Shown here piece by piece: positions 54,818 through 63,829 of a stretch of DNA of 64,000 nt. Made by a program: the position numbers and the translations under genes. Position 1 is the stretch's first letter, and every line of letters begins with the position of its first letter. Where the stretch lies: positions 7,868,001 to 7,932,000 of the forward strand of contig NC_013132.1 in NCBI RefSeq assembly GCF_000024005.1, given 5' to 3'. The DNA comes from Chitinophaga pinensis DSM 2588. Its GTDB lineage: Bacteria > Bacteroidota > Bacteroidia > Chitinophagales > Chitinophagaceae. The notes below the pieces were generated by a model, which did not search any database, had not been told where the DNA came from, and saw only the letters and a program-made list of their open reading frames with translations.

Positions 54818-54856
54818 TAAAACTGTTTATTTTCAGCAACGATCACACGGTATATT

Positions 54857-55699
54857 ATGTTGAAAGATTATCAATACACACTGTTTCCATACGCATATAA
54901 TATTCTTGGTTCTGCGGAGGATGCAAAAGACACCATACAGGATGTATTATCCAATTATGTGACTGCAAACAGAGAAGGCATCGAGAATGAAAAAGCATAC
55001 CTGGTACGTAGTGTTATCAACCAGTCGATCAATGCAAAGAAAAAGCGTAAAACTGTAAACTACGAAGATGTATGGTTACCGGAACCGGTAGCTACAGAAG
55101 AGGCAGACAAAGCGCTGCATCTGCGGGATATCGGTTCCTACACAATGCTTATACTGATGGAAGAACTCAACCCCAAAGAAAGGGCTGTCTTTATACTGAA
55201 AGAAGGCTTTGGCTATTCTCATGACGAGATAGCCGATGTACTTTCCGGTTCGGTGGAACAATCCCGTAAACTGCTCAGTCGTGCAAAGGCGAAGCTGGAC
55301 GCGCGCAGACAGGGAGCGCCGATGAACAACAAGACTGTCTCAGCCGCCCTGCTCGATCAGTACCTGCACGCTATCCGTAAAGGAGATACGCAAAGACTGG
55401 AAAATATGCTGTCGCAGGATATCGTATTCTATGCTGACGGTGGCAGCAAACTGAATGTAGCCCGGAAGATCTGTACCGGTTTGCAGGATGTATCCGAACT
55501 GCTTGTATATACATACAATAAATACCAGCGTGAATTTGAATTTGAATTTACCTTGATCAATCACCAGCCGGCCTTGCTGTTTTACCTGGGTGAAAAACTG
55601 TATGGATGTCAGGTATTCACTATTTCTCCGGAGGATAATAAAATCCTGCAGATATCCACTGTATTAGATCCGGATAAGTTAAAAAACATAGGGAAATAA
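54857..55699 (+). CDS. RNA polymerase sigma factor of the ECF41 group
   Basis: A 280-residue ECF sigma with a C-terminal SnoaL-like extension instead of an anti-sigma partner. Region 2 is YQYTLFPYAYNILGSAEDAKDTIQDV; region 4 is LNPKERAVFILKEGFGYSHDEIADVL. The three ECF41 marks are present: WLPEP (73-77) in the linker, DGGSK (194-198; family DGGGK) and DPDKL (271-275; family NPDKL). The extension regulates the sigma activity in described members. It is downstream of its likely target, the decarboxylase gene, and no anti-sigma gene is adjacent. Confidence 0.92.
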   Translation: MLKDYQYTLFPYAYNILGSAEDAKDTIQDVLSNYVTANREGIENEKAYLVRSVINQSINAKKKRKTVNYEDVWLPEPVATEEADKALHLRDIGSYTMLILMEELNPKERAVFILKEGFGYSHDEIADVLSGSVEQSRKLLSRAKAKLDARRQGAPMNNKTVSAALLDQYLHAIRKGDTQRLENMLSQDIVFYADGGSKLNVARKICTGLQDVSELLVYTYNKYQREFEFEFTLINHQPALLFYLGEKLYGCQVFTISPEDNKILQISTVLDPDKLKNIGK

Positions 55700-55704
55700 A
55701 ATCC

Positions 55705-55800
55705 AATTAAGAATTAAGAATTAAGAATTAAGAATTAAGAATTGGAATGCAGCGGAGATCTTCGCGGTAATTCTTAATTCTTAATTCCTAATTCCTAATT
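55705..55800. repeat. Compact paired heptad-repeat element (25-nt core)
   Basis: Left arm 55705-55743: AATT plus five AAGAATT. Core 55744-55768 contains ATGCAGCGGAGATCTTCGC. Right arm 55769-55800: AATT plus four inverted heptads, 32 nt. The whole 96 nt can fold into one long stem with the core as tip. It lies exactly between two convergent genes and starts 5 nt after the sigma stop. Confidence 0.95.
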
Positions 55801-55806
55801 TCCCAT

Positions 55807-56484
55807 CTAGTATCTTGCGCCGAAAAGCATACTGCCGATACGTACCATGGTACTACCTTCTTCCAGGGCGATAGTGTAGTCTCCGCTCATGCCTACAGAT
55901 AGTTCCGTCAAGGCGTCTGTATCGGAGAAAAAGCGTTGCTTCATGTTTTGTTGCAGTGCATGCAGATGTCGGAATTCATTACGTACCTGCTGCATGTCAT
56001 CTGTATTTGTTGCCATTCCCATAAGACCCGCGATCCGGATATTTGCAAAGCGTGCTTCCTGTTGTTTATATGCTTCCAGCAGTTCCAGCAACTCCTTTTC
56101 ATCCAGACCGAATTTTGTCTCTTCGGTAGCAATATGCACCTGCAGGAGACAACGGATCATACGGTTATGCTTAGCCGCTTGTTTACTGATTTCTTCCAGT
56201 AGTTTCAGACTATCCACCGCGTGCACCATACTAACGAAAGGCGCGATGTATTTTACTTTATTGGATTGCAGGTGTCCGATGAAATGCCATTCGATATCAG
56301 CAGGCAGCAAGGGTTGTTTCTCCTGCAATTCCTGTACATAATTTTCTCCGAAGATACGCTGACCGGCATCATACAGCGCCTGTATATCTGAGGCTGGTTT
56401 GATCTTGGATACAGCTACCAGCTTTGCATTATATGGCTTTAGCTGTTCGTTTATTTTCTGAAAAGCGGGTAAATTAACTGACAT
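55807..56484 (-). CDS. YggS family pyridoxal-phosphate homeostasis protein
   Basis: PLP-binding protein that balances vitamin B6 pools. It has 225 residues starting MSVNLPAFQKINEQL (56484; the frame start at 56502 is less family-like). The PLP lysine is in LVAVSKIKP, followed by FGENYVQELQEK and WHFIGHLQSNKVKYI. The end is LSVGMSGDYTIALEEGSTMVRIGSMLFGAR. A promoter of clear geometry sits four bases before its ATG. Confidence 0.93.
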   Translation of the reverse strand: MSVNLPAFQKINEQLKPYNAKLVAVSKIKPASDIQALYDAGQRIFGENYVQELQEKQPLLPADIEWHFIGHLQSNKVKYIAPFVSMVHAVDSLKLLEEISKQAAKHNRMIRCLLQVHIATEETKFGLDEKELLELLEAYKQQEARFANIRIAGLMGMATNTDDMQQVRNEFRHLHALQQNMKQRFFSDTDALTELSVGMSGDYTIALEEGSTMVRIGSMLFGARY

Positions 56485-56488
56485 AGCG

Positions 56489-56520
56489 CAAAAGTATCGC
56501 AATCAGGAGCGAATTGCAAA
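56489..56520 (-). promoter_or_regulatory. Promoter of the yggS-like gene, four bases from the ATG
   Basis: On the minus strand TTTG (56517-56520) - 20 nt - TACTTTTG (56489-56496) - CGCT - ATG. Full consensus; predicts a leaderless or nearly leaderless mRNA. Same spacing as the GH5 promoter at 10106. Confidence 0.65.
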
Positions 56521-56640
56521 TAAGTTGGTCAGCCGCCGACTGGTGAAAAGACAAAGGACACGTACTGGCATACTTCAGGCTACTCAGGTATAAATGCTTT
56601 ATATGGGGATGTCAGGAAAACTATAGTACAAACAAAAACA

Positions 56641-56662
56641 TCCCGGGAAGCGATGCCCGGGA
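56641..56662 (-). terminator. Acyl-CoA dehydrogenase terminator
   Basis: TCCCGGG (56641-56647) / CCCGGGA (56656-56662); TGTTTTTGTTTG follows on the minus strand. Confidence 0.85.
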
Positions 56663-56688
56663 CGTTAAGATTGTTCTGGTGTCAGTAA

Positions 56689-57828
56689 TTAACCTAAAAT
56701 CGCTCTGCCGATTACGATACGCTGTACTTCGCTGGTGCCTTCATAGATCTGTGTGATCTTCGCGTCACGCATGAGGCGTTCCACATGGTACTCTTTCACA
56801 TAACCGTAACCACCGTGTACCTGTACCGCTTCTGTGGTCACCCACATAGCAGTTTCCGATGAAAATACTTTTGCCATAGAACCGCTGAGGGTATAGTCCA
56901 GATGCAGGTCTTTCTCTCTGGCTGCTTTCAGGCATAACAGTCTGGAAGCTTCTATACGGGTAGCCATATCCGCCAGTTTGAACTGAATGGCCTGGTGCTG
57001 ACTGATCTCTTTACCAAAGGCTTTTCTTTCCTTCGCGTATTTAACGGCCAGTTCATAAGCGCCGCTGGCGATGCCCAATGCCTGGGAAGCAATACCGATA
57101 CGACCGCCTGCCAGTGTTTTCATGGCGAATTTGAAGCCGAAACCGTCCTCTCCTATCCTGTTCTCTTTCGGCACTTTTACGTCCTGAAACATAATACTAT
57201 GCGTATCACTACCGCGGATACCCATTTTATTCTCTTTTGCGCCCACGACAACACCCGGCGAGTTCTTTTCGATGATCAGGGCATTGATCCCTTTACTGCC
57301 TTTTTCGACGTGGGTCTGTGCGATAACCAGGTATACGCTGGCACTACTTCCATTGGTGATCCAGTTTTTGGTACCGTTTACCAGGTAATGATCACCTTTA
57401 TCTTCTGCTTTGGTGCGTTGAGAGGTCGCGTCGGAACCTGCTTCCGGTTCACTCAAAAGGAATGCGCCGGTAATCTCCCCTTTGGCCAGGGGAACGAGAT
57501 ATTGCTGCTTTTGCTCTTCGGTACCGTAGGTTTCCAGTCCCCAGCAAACGAGTGAGTTATTCACACTCATACATACGGAGGTGGAGGCATCTATTTTGGA
57601 GATCTCTTCCATGGCCAGCACATAGGATACGGTATCCAGTCCGGCGCCACCATATTTCGGGTCTACCATCATACCCAGAAAGCCTAATTCACCCAGTTTT
57701 TTGATCTGTTCTGCGGGGTAGATCTGCTTTTCGTCACGTTCTATTACGCCGGGGAGCAATTCATTGACGGCGAAATCACGGGCCGCCTTTTGTATCATGA
57801 GGTGTTCTTCAGTAAGTTGAAAATCCAT
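56689..57828 (-). CDS. Acyl-CoA dehydrogenase
   Basis: FAD-dependent enzyme for the first step of fatty- or short-chain acyl-CoA oxidation. It has 379 residues. Motifs: MDFQLTEEHLMIQKAARDFA, LLSEPEAGSDATSQRT, KNWITNGSSASVYLVIAQT, AVKYAKERKAFGKEISQHQ and the final QIYEGTSEVQRIVIGRAILG, in which the Glu of YEGT is the catalytic base of the short-chain group. A triple 9-base tandem repeat lies directly before the start. Single gene. Confidence 0.95.
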   Translation of the reverse strand: MDFQLTEEHLMIQKAARDFAVNELLPGVIERDEKQIYPAEQIKKLGELGFLGMMVDPKYGGAGLDTVSYVLAMEEISKIDASTSVCMSVNNSLVCWGLETYGTEEQKQQYLVPLAKGEITGAFLLSEPEAGSDATSQRTKAEDKGDHYLVNGTKNWITNGSSASVYLVIAQTHVEKGSKGINALIIEKNSPGVVVGAKENKMGIRGSDTHSIMFQDVKVPKENRIGEDGFGFKFAMKTLAGGRIGIASQALGIASGAYELAVKYAKERKAFGKEISQHQAIQFKLADMATRIEASRLLCLKAAREKDLHLDYTLSGSMAKVFSSETAMWVTTEAVQVHGGYGYVKEYHVERLMRDAKITQIYEGTSEVQRIVIGRAILG

Positions 57829-57834
57829 GGAATC

Positions 57835-57861
57835 GTGTTTTACGTGTTTTACGGGTTTTAT
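57835..57861. repeat. Three tandem 9-mers in the acyl-CoA dehydrogenase leader
   Basis: GTGTTTTAC, GTGTTTTAC, GGGTTTTAT in direct succession, 7 nt upstream of the minus-strand ATG at 57828. May be slippage or a regulator site. Confidence 0.5.
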
Positions 57862-58090
57862 GACTTATCAGTTTTTCAAAGCTATTTTTTAATAGTCATG
57901 TAAAAAAATGGGGGCTTTAAAATTCATTGTTATCCATCATTCTATGCAAAACATTAAAGATTATTTGAAGATACAGCGTCCTTATTGCAATTGTTTTAGC
58001 TTTTACCGCAAGTGGATATACGCCTCGACAATAGGCTGCGGCAACCATTCTGTTAAAATCGTGTAGCTTGTAGCAGGATAACTTTCTTTT

Positions 58091-59038
58091 ATGAAAAATA
58101 TCAAGATCATTGAGGTGAAATCGGAGATTGGGGCTGGTACCCGCGGGGCCAGTCTGGGAGTAGAAGCCATCAAAATAGCTGCCCTGGATTTTATGAGCAA
58201 CTTCTTTGTGCACTTCCCTACCGAAGCCATAGAGACAGAAAACAAGCTGCTGTTTGAACCGATTGAATCTCCCTATGCCAAACGTATCAAAGGTACCCTG
58301 ACCTTATATGAAAGGATCAGTAAGAGCATTTGCGAGACGGTAAAAACAAACTGGTTTCCCGTTGTATTGTCGGGTGACCACAGTACTGCCGGGGCGACTA
58401 TCGCCGGACTGAAAATGGCCCGTCCGAAAGCCAAACTGGGTGCTATCTGGATCGATGCCCACGCCGACCTGCACACCCCTTATACAACGCCTTCCGGTAA
58501 TATGCACGGTATGCCTGTCGCCATCTCCATCGCGGAGGACAACCTGGAGTGTAAAGTCCATGATGTAGATGCCAATACCATCAAAACCTGGGATGCACTT
58601 AAAAATCTTGGCGGAATCGCCCCTAAGATCTTACCTGAAGATATTGTCTTCATCTCCCTGAGAGATTACGAAAAAGAAGAAGAGCACCTGATCAAGTCAT
58701 ACGGCATGAAAGTCATCTCTACCAATGAGGTACGCCGTAAAGGTCCTGAACAGGTGGCCCGTTCCGTCTTCCGTTATCTCAGCGACTGTGAATACATTTA
58801 TGTTTCTTTTGATGTGGATAGCCTGGATTCTTCTATATCCAAAGGAACCGGTACCCCGGTGACCAACGGCCTGCGGGAACGTGAAGTGGAAGATCTGATC
58901 TCAAAATTCATGCAGCACCGGAAAGTCTGCTGTTTTGAGATTACAGAGGTAAATCCTACGCTTGATAAAGAGAACTTAATGGCGGAAATCGCCTTTAACA
59001 TACTACAGCGCAGCGTCAACGTACTATTATTGAATTAA
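58091..59038 (+). CDS. Arginase family protein
   Basis: Binuclear manganese ureohydrolase, by length and motifs an arginase or close relative. It has 315 residues: LSGDHSTAG (GDHS 95-98), WIDAHADLHTP (DAHAD 122-126) and SFDVDSLDSSIS supply the metal ligands. Arginase would give ornithine and urea. Agmatinase or formiminoglutamase activity is possible. The stop TAA (59036-59038) is inside the first unit of a seven-heptad array. Convergent with the glucosidase. Confidence 0.9.
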   Translation: MKNIKIIEVKSEIGAGTRGASLGVEAIKIAALDFMSNFFVHFPTEAIETENKLLFEPIESPYAKRIKGTLTLYERISKSICETVKTNWFPVVLSGDHSTAGATIAGLKMARPKAKLGAIWIDAHADLHTPYTTPSGNMHGMPVAISIAEDNLECKVHDVDANTIKTWDALKNLGGIAPKILPEDIVFISLRDYEKEEEHLIKSYGMKVISTNEVRRKGPEQVARSVFRYLSDCEYIYVSFDVDSLDSSISKGTGTPVTNGLREREVEDLISKFMQHRKVCCFEITEVNPTLDKENLMAEIAFNILQRSVNVLLLN

Positions 59039-59210
59039 GAATTAAGAATTAAGAATTAAGAATTAAGAATTAAGAATTAAGAATTTTCTTCAATAGTCCT
59101 TAAAATAAGCAAAAGGCCTCCACCAATAGTGGAAGCCTTTTGCTTTATTTATATACGCAACGATCTTCGCTGCATTTCAATTATTAATTCCTAATTGTTA
59201 ATTCCTAATT
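59033..59210. repeat. Paired heptad-repeat element with terminator inside
   Basis: Left arm 59033-59085: AATT plus seven AAGAATT (53 nt), overlapping the arginase stop. Right arm 59179-59210: 32 nt, inverted, four heptads. The spacer holds a strong terminator (59109-59143) and ends with CGATCTTCGCTGCATTTC (59161-59178), the reverse complement of the shared core. Confidence 0.93.
59109..59143. terminator. Bidirectional terminator between arginase and glucosidase genes
   Basis: GCAAAAGGC (59109-59117) / GCCTTTTGC with an inner TCCAC/GTGGA stem. It lies inside the heptad element. Confidence 0.88.
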
Positions 59211-59215
59211 CTTTC

Positions 59216-61825
59216 TTACGGGTTATTCTTCATCTTGATCAGGTTAGCAACCAGTCCTGTCCATCCTGTCTGATGAGCAGCACCCAGTCCTTTCCCGTTA
59301 TCGCCATGGAAATATTCATGGAATTGTATCAGGTCATTGAAATGAGGGTCTGTCTGTAGCTTTTCATTCGCCCCAAACACCGCTCTTCTGCCATTTTCAT
59401 CTTTCAGGAATATTTTTAGCAGCCTTTCCGCCAGTTTGGTCCCTACTTCTTTCAGGGAATAGTAGTTGCCACTGCGGGTAGGATATTCGATCCTGAAATC
59501 GTCTGAATAGAAATAATGGAATTTGCGCAGACTTTCAATCATCAAAAAGTTCATCTGCATCCATACCGGCCCTCTCCAGTTGGAGTTACCACCGTAGGTA
59601 TAACTATCGCTTTCACCAGGCAGGTAACTCACCCGCAGCTCTACCCCATCCTTACAGAATACAAAAGGGTCGTGTTCGTATTGTTTAGAAAGGGAGCGCA
59701 CGCCGTATTCACTCAGGAACTCAGTTTCATCCAGCATTCTGCTAAGCAGTCTTTTCATACGATGACCGCGGAGAAGACTGAGCAGGTGTTTATTGCCCTG
59801 ACCTTCCTCATTCCAGCGGGATACCAGTTGTGCGAGATCGGGTCGGTGGCGCAGGAACCAGGACATGCGTTTTTCGAAAGCCGGGTTGTTTTTCAGGGTT
59901 TCTGTAGAGATCACCTCTACGGCGAACAAGGGTATCAGACCGACCATACTTCTGAGCCGGAGACGTTCCACCTTATTATCGGCAGTGCGGATCTGGTCAT
60001 AGTAGAATTCGTCCTTGTCATCCCACAGACCGTTTTCCACATCCCCCATGCTGGCCATGGCGCCGGCAATGTACAGGAAGTGTTCAAAGAATTTGGTGGC
60101 CATTCCTGTATAGACCTTATTATAGCTGGCCAGTTCCAGGGCGATATGCAGCATATTGAGGGCATAGATGGCCATCCAGCTGGTCGCATCAGCCTGTTCC
60201 TGCCTGATACCACTGGGAAGTGGCATACTGCGGTCGAAGGCGCCGACATTATCCAGTCCGAGGAAACCTCCTTCAAAAATATTACTGCCACTACTATCCT
60301 TCCTGTTGACCCACCAGGTAAAGTTGATCATCAGTTTATGAAAGACCGTTTCCAGGAACTCGTAATCTTTTCGTCCGGTGATCGCGGCATCCTGCTTAAA
60401 CACCCGGTAGGTAGCCCCGGCATGTACAGGCGGGTTTACATCCCCGAAAGCCCATTCATAAGCCGGAAATTCCCCGGAGGGGTTCATATACCATTCCTCT
60501 GTCAGGAGGCGTAACTGCTGTTTGGCGAAATCCGGGTCGACCATGGCCAGGGTTACGCAGTGAAATGCGAGGTCCCAGGCGGCGTACCAGGGGAATTCCC
60601 ATTTATCGGGTACAGAGATGATATCTTCGTTATTGAGCTGTTTCCAGTTTTTATTACGTCCGTTGAGTCTGTCAGGCGGTGGCGGCGGACCGGCAGGATC
60701 GCCATCCATCCATTGCTGTACTTTATAGGAGTAGAACTGCTTATTCCACAACATACCGGCCAGCGCCTGGCGCTGTACCATTTTTTCGTCTTCACTTTTG
60801 ATGGTCGTCTGCAGATCGCTGTAGAACTCGTCTGCTTCCGCGAGGCGGGTCTGGAAAATGTTGTCAAAGTCGGCAAAAGGAGCGTCTGACTTTTTGTTGG
60901 TCAGTCGCAGGCGTACGGTAGCCAGACTTTTAGCCGGTACAAAGAAGTTATAGTGAACAGCCGCTTTGGTGCCTTTCTTTTCCGGGTTGATGGTATTGGC
61001 GTCATGCAGCAGGTAGTCATTGATCCCATCTTTCGGGTAGAGCGTATTGCTGTCTACATTATACAGGCGGCGGTTGTTGGTTTCATTTTCACAATATAAT
61101 ATATCGCCTTCCCCTTCCTGGTAGAGGTATTGAATGTCGACTTTCTCGTGAGAGATGCGCACAGCCTTATCTCCTTCTGCCCAGAGGGCCGGTTTATAGG
61201 GATGTCTGCCCCATACCCAGGTATTTCTGAACCATACAGTAGGCAGCAGGTGGAGGTCTGCGGCTTCGTGGCCCCGGTTATGGGCCGTAATGCTGATCAG
61301 AATATCGTCCGGACCGGCTTTGGCATATTCAACAGAGACGTCAAAGTATTTGTCATCGTTAAAGATGCCGGTATCGAGCAATTCAAATTCTTCCTCCTGT
61401 TTGCTTCTGCGGGCATTTTCGTCGATGAGGCGCTGATAAGGGTATTCCCGCTGAGGGTACTTATACAGCATTTTCATATAGGAGTGTGTGGGCGTGGCAT
61501 CGAGGTAATAGTACAGTTCTTTTACGTCTTCGCCGTGATTGCCCTGGGCGTTGGTGAGGCCAAAGAAGCGCTCTTTCAGAATGGGATCTTTCCCGTTCCA
61601 GAGTCCGAGCGAGAAACACAACAACTGCTTTTCATCAGATATACCGGCGATGCCGTCTTCTCCCCATCTCCAGGCTTTACTACGGGCCATATCGTGCGTG
61701 GTATAGTCCCAGGAATTACCGTCCGCACTATAATCTTCCCTGACGGTTCCCCATTGACGATCACTCACATAAGATCCCCATTTCTTCCATCCATTCTGCT
61801 GTAATCTCTGTTGTTCCTTATTCAT
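59216..61825 (-). CDS. GH63-type glucosidase-like protein (MGH1 family)
   Basis: A large 869-residue protein with an N-terminal beta region and a C-terminal (alpha/alpha)6 domain. Recognisable parts: WGTVREDYSADGNSWDYTTHDMARSKAWRWGEDG, PDKWEFPWYAAWDLAFHCVTLAMVDP, GGFLGLDNVGAFDRS, YGGNSNWRGPVWMQMNFLMIESL. These match bacterial GH63 glucosidases that act on alpha-glucosidic or mannosyl-glycerate type substrates. No signal peptide, so cytosolic. It begins 3 nt after the DUF3810 stop, so it is cotranscribed. Confidence 0.88.
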   Translation of the reverse strand: MNKEQQRLQQNGWKKWGSYVSDRQWGTVREDYSADGNSWDYTTHDMARSKAWRWGEDGIAGISDEKQLLCFSLGLWNGKDPILKERFFGLTNAQGNHGEDVKELYYYLDATPTHSYMKMLYKYPQREYPYQRLIDENARRSKQEEEFELLDTGIFNDDKYFDVSVEYAKAGPDDILISITAHNRGHEAADLHLLPTVWFRNTWVWGRHPYKPALWAEGDKAVRISHEKVDIQYLYQEGEGDILYCENETNNRRLYNVDSNTLYPKDGINDYLLHDANTINPEKKGTKAAVHYNFFVPAKSLATVRLRLTNKKSDAPFADFDNIFQTRLAEADEFYSDLQTTIKSEDEKMVQRQALAGMLWNKQFYSYKVQQWMDGDPAGPPPPPDRLNGRNKNWKQLNNEDIISVPDKWEFPWYAAWDLAFHCVTLAMVDPDFAKQQLRLLTEEWYMNPSGEFPAYEWAFGDVNPPVHAGATYRVFKQDAAITGRKDYEFLETVFHKLMINFTWWVNRKDSSGSNIFEGGFLGLDNVGAFDRSMPLPSGIRQEQADATSWMAIYALNMLHIALELASYNKVYTGMATKFFEHFLYIAGAMASMGDVENGLWDDKDEFYYDQIRTADNKVERLRLRSMVGLIPLFAVEVISTETLKNNPAFEKRMSWFLRHRPDLAQLVSRWNEEGQGNKHLLSLLRGHRMKRLLSRMLDETEFLSEYGVRSLSKQYEHDPFVFCKDGVELRVSYLPGESDSYTYGGNSNWRGPVWMQMNFLMIESLRKFHYFYSDDFRIEYPTRSGNYYSLKEVGTKLAERLLKIFLKDENGRRAVFGANEKLQTDPHFNDLIQFHEYFHGDNGKGLGAAHQTGWTGLVANLIKMKNNP

Positions 61826-61828
61826 AAT

Positions 61829-62914
61829 TTATCTGATCTTGAAATAAGCAATTAGCCAGCCGACTACTTCACTGTAGCTGCGGATGCCTTTTTCCTGATT
61901 GTTCGCTTTAAGATACTGGTCATAGATCATGGCCGTATAATCATCCACAGGACTGCGGTATTGGTCATAGAAGTCCCTGATCTGCCGCATATCGGCCCTT
62001 ATACCTGGCACAGCCTTCCGCCAGAGCTCCCCGGCGAGGGTGGTATCCTGCCGGCGTAATTGTCTGACACTATACATAAACATCTCAAAGTTAGCGGCAT
62101 ATCTGAAATGAATATCAGGCGAATTCCCTGCCACAAGATAGCCAACAAAGTTTGCTTCTTCCTCCGGGGCGTATCCCAGCTGGTGTGCTACTTCATGACA
62201 AATGGTGAATGGCTGGAGGAATCCGGGCGTCGTAACATTGACATGGGCTTCGCCGGTGAAGGGGTTCAGATAACCACCCACCCCCATATAATTGATCCAG
62301 TGACCGTATAAAGAAGGTTTGATACAGGGGCTGTTATAACGTAGTCCGGGCCATTTTTCCACGGCTGCCTCATAGGCATTTATGGCCTGACTGAACATGG
62401 CGGCACTGTCAGCACCCGGGTGAGTAGCGTGAACGGTATCCCCCAGGGCGCTTTTATACTGATTTACCTGTTGCAACAAAGTATCGGTCAGCCGGTATAA
62501 CTGATCGGCATTATATTCATTGACTTCCAGGGAGAGATCACTTTCCAGGGAATTCCTGTCGTAGTTGTATCCCCAGAATAACATAAATATCAGATAGACA
62601 GATAATAATGCCTGAATCCCCTGTAGAAACTGTATTCCTAAAAGCTTCCATTGCTTTTTTAAAATTTTATAACATATCTTTAACAGGTAAATGACCGAAG
62701 TAATAATCCAGGCGGCATAAATTACGTCGCCGATACTGAAAGGAACTTTCCCCAGTACCTTCCGGAGTAGTAAACTGATCCAAACGTATAACCTATGAAA
62801 ATAAAACTCAGCAAACCTATGGCTGAATGCGAAAAGAGTGTGCAGCAACAAGATGCAAACCACGGTGATCAGTATACGTATACCAATGCCCTTTACCTTT
62901 ATTTTAAAATCCAT
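61829..62914 (-). CDS. DUF3810 membrane protein with zinc-protease-like motif
   Basis: A 361-residue protein with three N-terminal membrane helices (about 10-135) and a soluble domain carrying ICHEVAHQLGYAPEEEANFVGYLV, an HExxH-like site with downstream Glu as in gluzincins. It fits DUF3810, a family of presumed membrane metalloproteases. Substrate unknown. It precedes the GH63-type gene in the same transcript. Confidence 0.9.
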   Translation of the reverse strand: MDFKIKVKGIGIRILITVVCILLLHTLFAFSHRFAEFYFHRLYVWISLLLRKVLGKVPFSIGDVIYAAWIITSVIYLLKICYKILKKQWKLLGIQFLQGIQALLSVYLIFMLFWGYNYDRNSLESDLSLEVNEYNADQLYRLTDTLLQQVNQYKSALGDTVHATHPGADSAAMFSQAINAYEAAVEKWPGLRYNSPCIKPSLYGHWINYMGVGGYLNPFTGEAHVNVTTPGFLQPFTICHEVAHQLGYAPEEEANFVGYLVAGNSPDIHFRYAANFEMFMYSVRQLRRQDTTLAGELWRKAVPGIRADMRQIRDFYDQYRSPVDDYTAMIYDQYLKANNQEKGIRSYSEVVGWLIAYFKIR

Positions 62915-62944
62915 ATCAACCTGCTAAAGAATGACCGATGAAAT

Positions 62945-62978
62945 ATTAATGGGTGAGCTGAATTAATGGGTGAGCTGA
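62945..62978 (+). repeat. 17-bp tandem duplication over the kinase start
   Basis: ATTAATGGGTGAGCTGA occurs twice in direct succession (62945-62961, 62962-62978). The second copy supplies the kinase ATG; the first copy forms a five-codon frame (MGELN) whose TAA overlaps that ATG by one base. Confidence 0.85.
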
Positions 62979-63829
62979 CATCTGCACTTTCCTGTCAGTC
63001 GGGAATGAAAATACACATTAATTACGCAGAAAAAATACCCGGAGGAGATATAAATGAAGTTTTTAAGCTGAATACGGACAATGGTCTGCTATTCCTTAAA
63101 ATGAATGACGCGCATAACTATCCTGACATGTTTGAACGGGAGTTCATGGGACTGGAGACCTTATCCGCGACAAATACCCTGTCTGTACCACGCCCGCTGG
63201 CTACCGGCCGTTCGGGTGGTAAAGTATTCCTGGTAACGGAATTTATGGAGAAAGGCCGTATCAATCCGGACTTCTGGGAGAACTTTGGCGCCAATCTGTC
63301 ACGTATGCACCGGCATACGCAGCAGCATTTTGGTTTACCACAGGCAAACTATATAGGCAATATCAAACAATATAATACACCTTACAGCAGCTGGTCTGTT
63401 TTCTATGCTTTCAACCGTCTGCAGCCGCTGACGAGAGAAGCGTATGATCGTCAGGTGATCGATAAACAGATGGTAACCCAGATGGAGACCTTGTGGAGAC
63501 ATCTGCCACAGATCTTTCCGGACGAACAGCCATCCCTGTTACATGGCGATTTCTGGTCGGGCAATTATATGGTGGGAAGTGATGGCAGGGCCTGTGTATA
63601 CGATCCTGCTGTTTATTACGGCAACCGGGAAATGGATCTGGCCACAGCGAGACTGTTTGGCGGATTTGACACCCGTTTCTTCTTCAGCTATCAAACAATG
63701 TATCCACTGGCAGAAGGTTGGCAGCAACGTATAGGGATCTGTCAGCTGTATCCGTTATTAGTGCATCTGCTGTTATTTGGCGGCAGCTATTATAACAGTG
63801 TGAAGGACATTCTGGACAATTTCAATTAG
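62966..63829 (+). CDS. Fructosamine kinase family protein
   Basis: Phosphorylates protein-bound or free ketosamines, part of deglycation repair (family knowledge). It has 287 residues: INYAEKIPGGDINEVFKLNTD, LFLKMNDA with the ATP lysine, SLLHGDFWSGNYM (catalytic Asp in HGDFW) and VYDPAVYYGNREMDLATARLFGGF. Start ATG 62966 lies in the tandem duplication; MKIHINYAEK at 63005 is an alternative. Divergent from the DUF3810 gene. The stop TAG is inside a heptad arm. Confidence 0.9.
   Translation: MGELTSALSCQSGMKIHINYAEKIPGGDINEVFKLNTDNGLLFLKMNDAHNYPDMFEREFMGLETLSATNTLSVPRPLATGRSGGKVFLVTEFMEKGRINPDFWENFGANLSRMHRHTQQHFGLPQANYIGNIKQYNTPYSSWSVFYAFNRLQPLTREAYDRQVIDKQMVTQMETLWRHLPQIFPDEQPSLLHGDFWSGNYMVGSDGRACVYDPAVYYGNREMDLATARLFGGFDTRFFFSYQTMYPLAEGWQQRIGICQLYPLLVHLLLFGGSYYNSVKDILDNFN

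Noticed and set aside
59516..60514. 332-codon open frame opposite the GH63-type gene
   Set aside because: Antisense shadow of a long certain gene; no recognisable domain.
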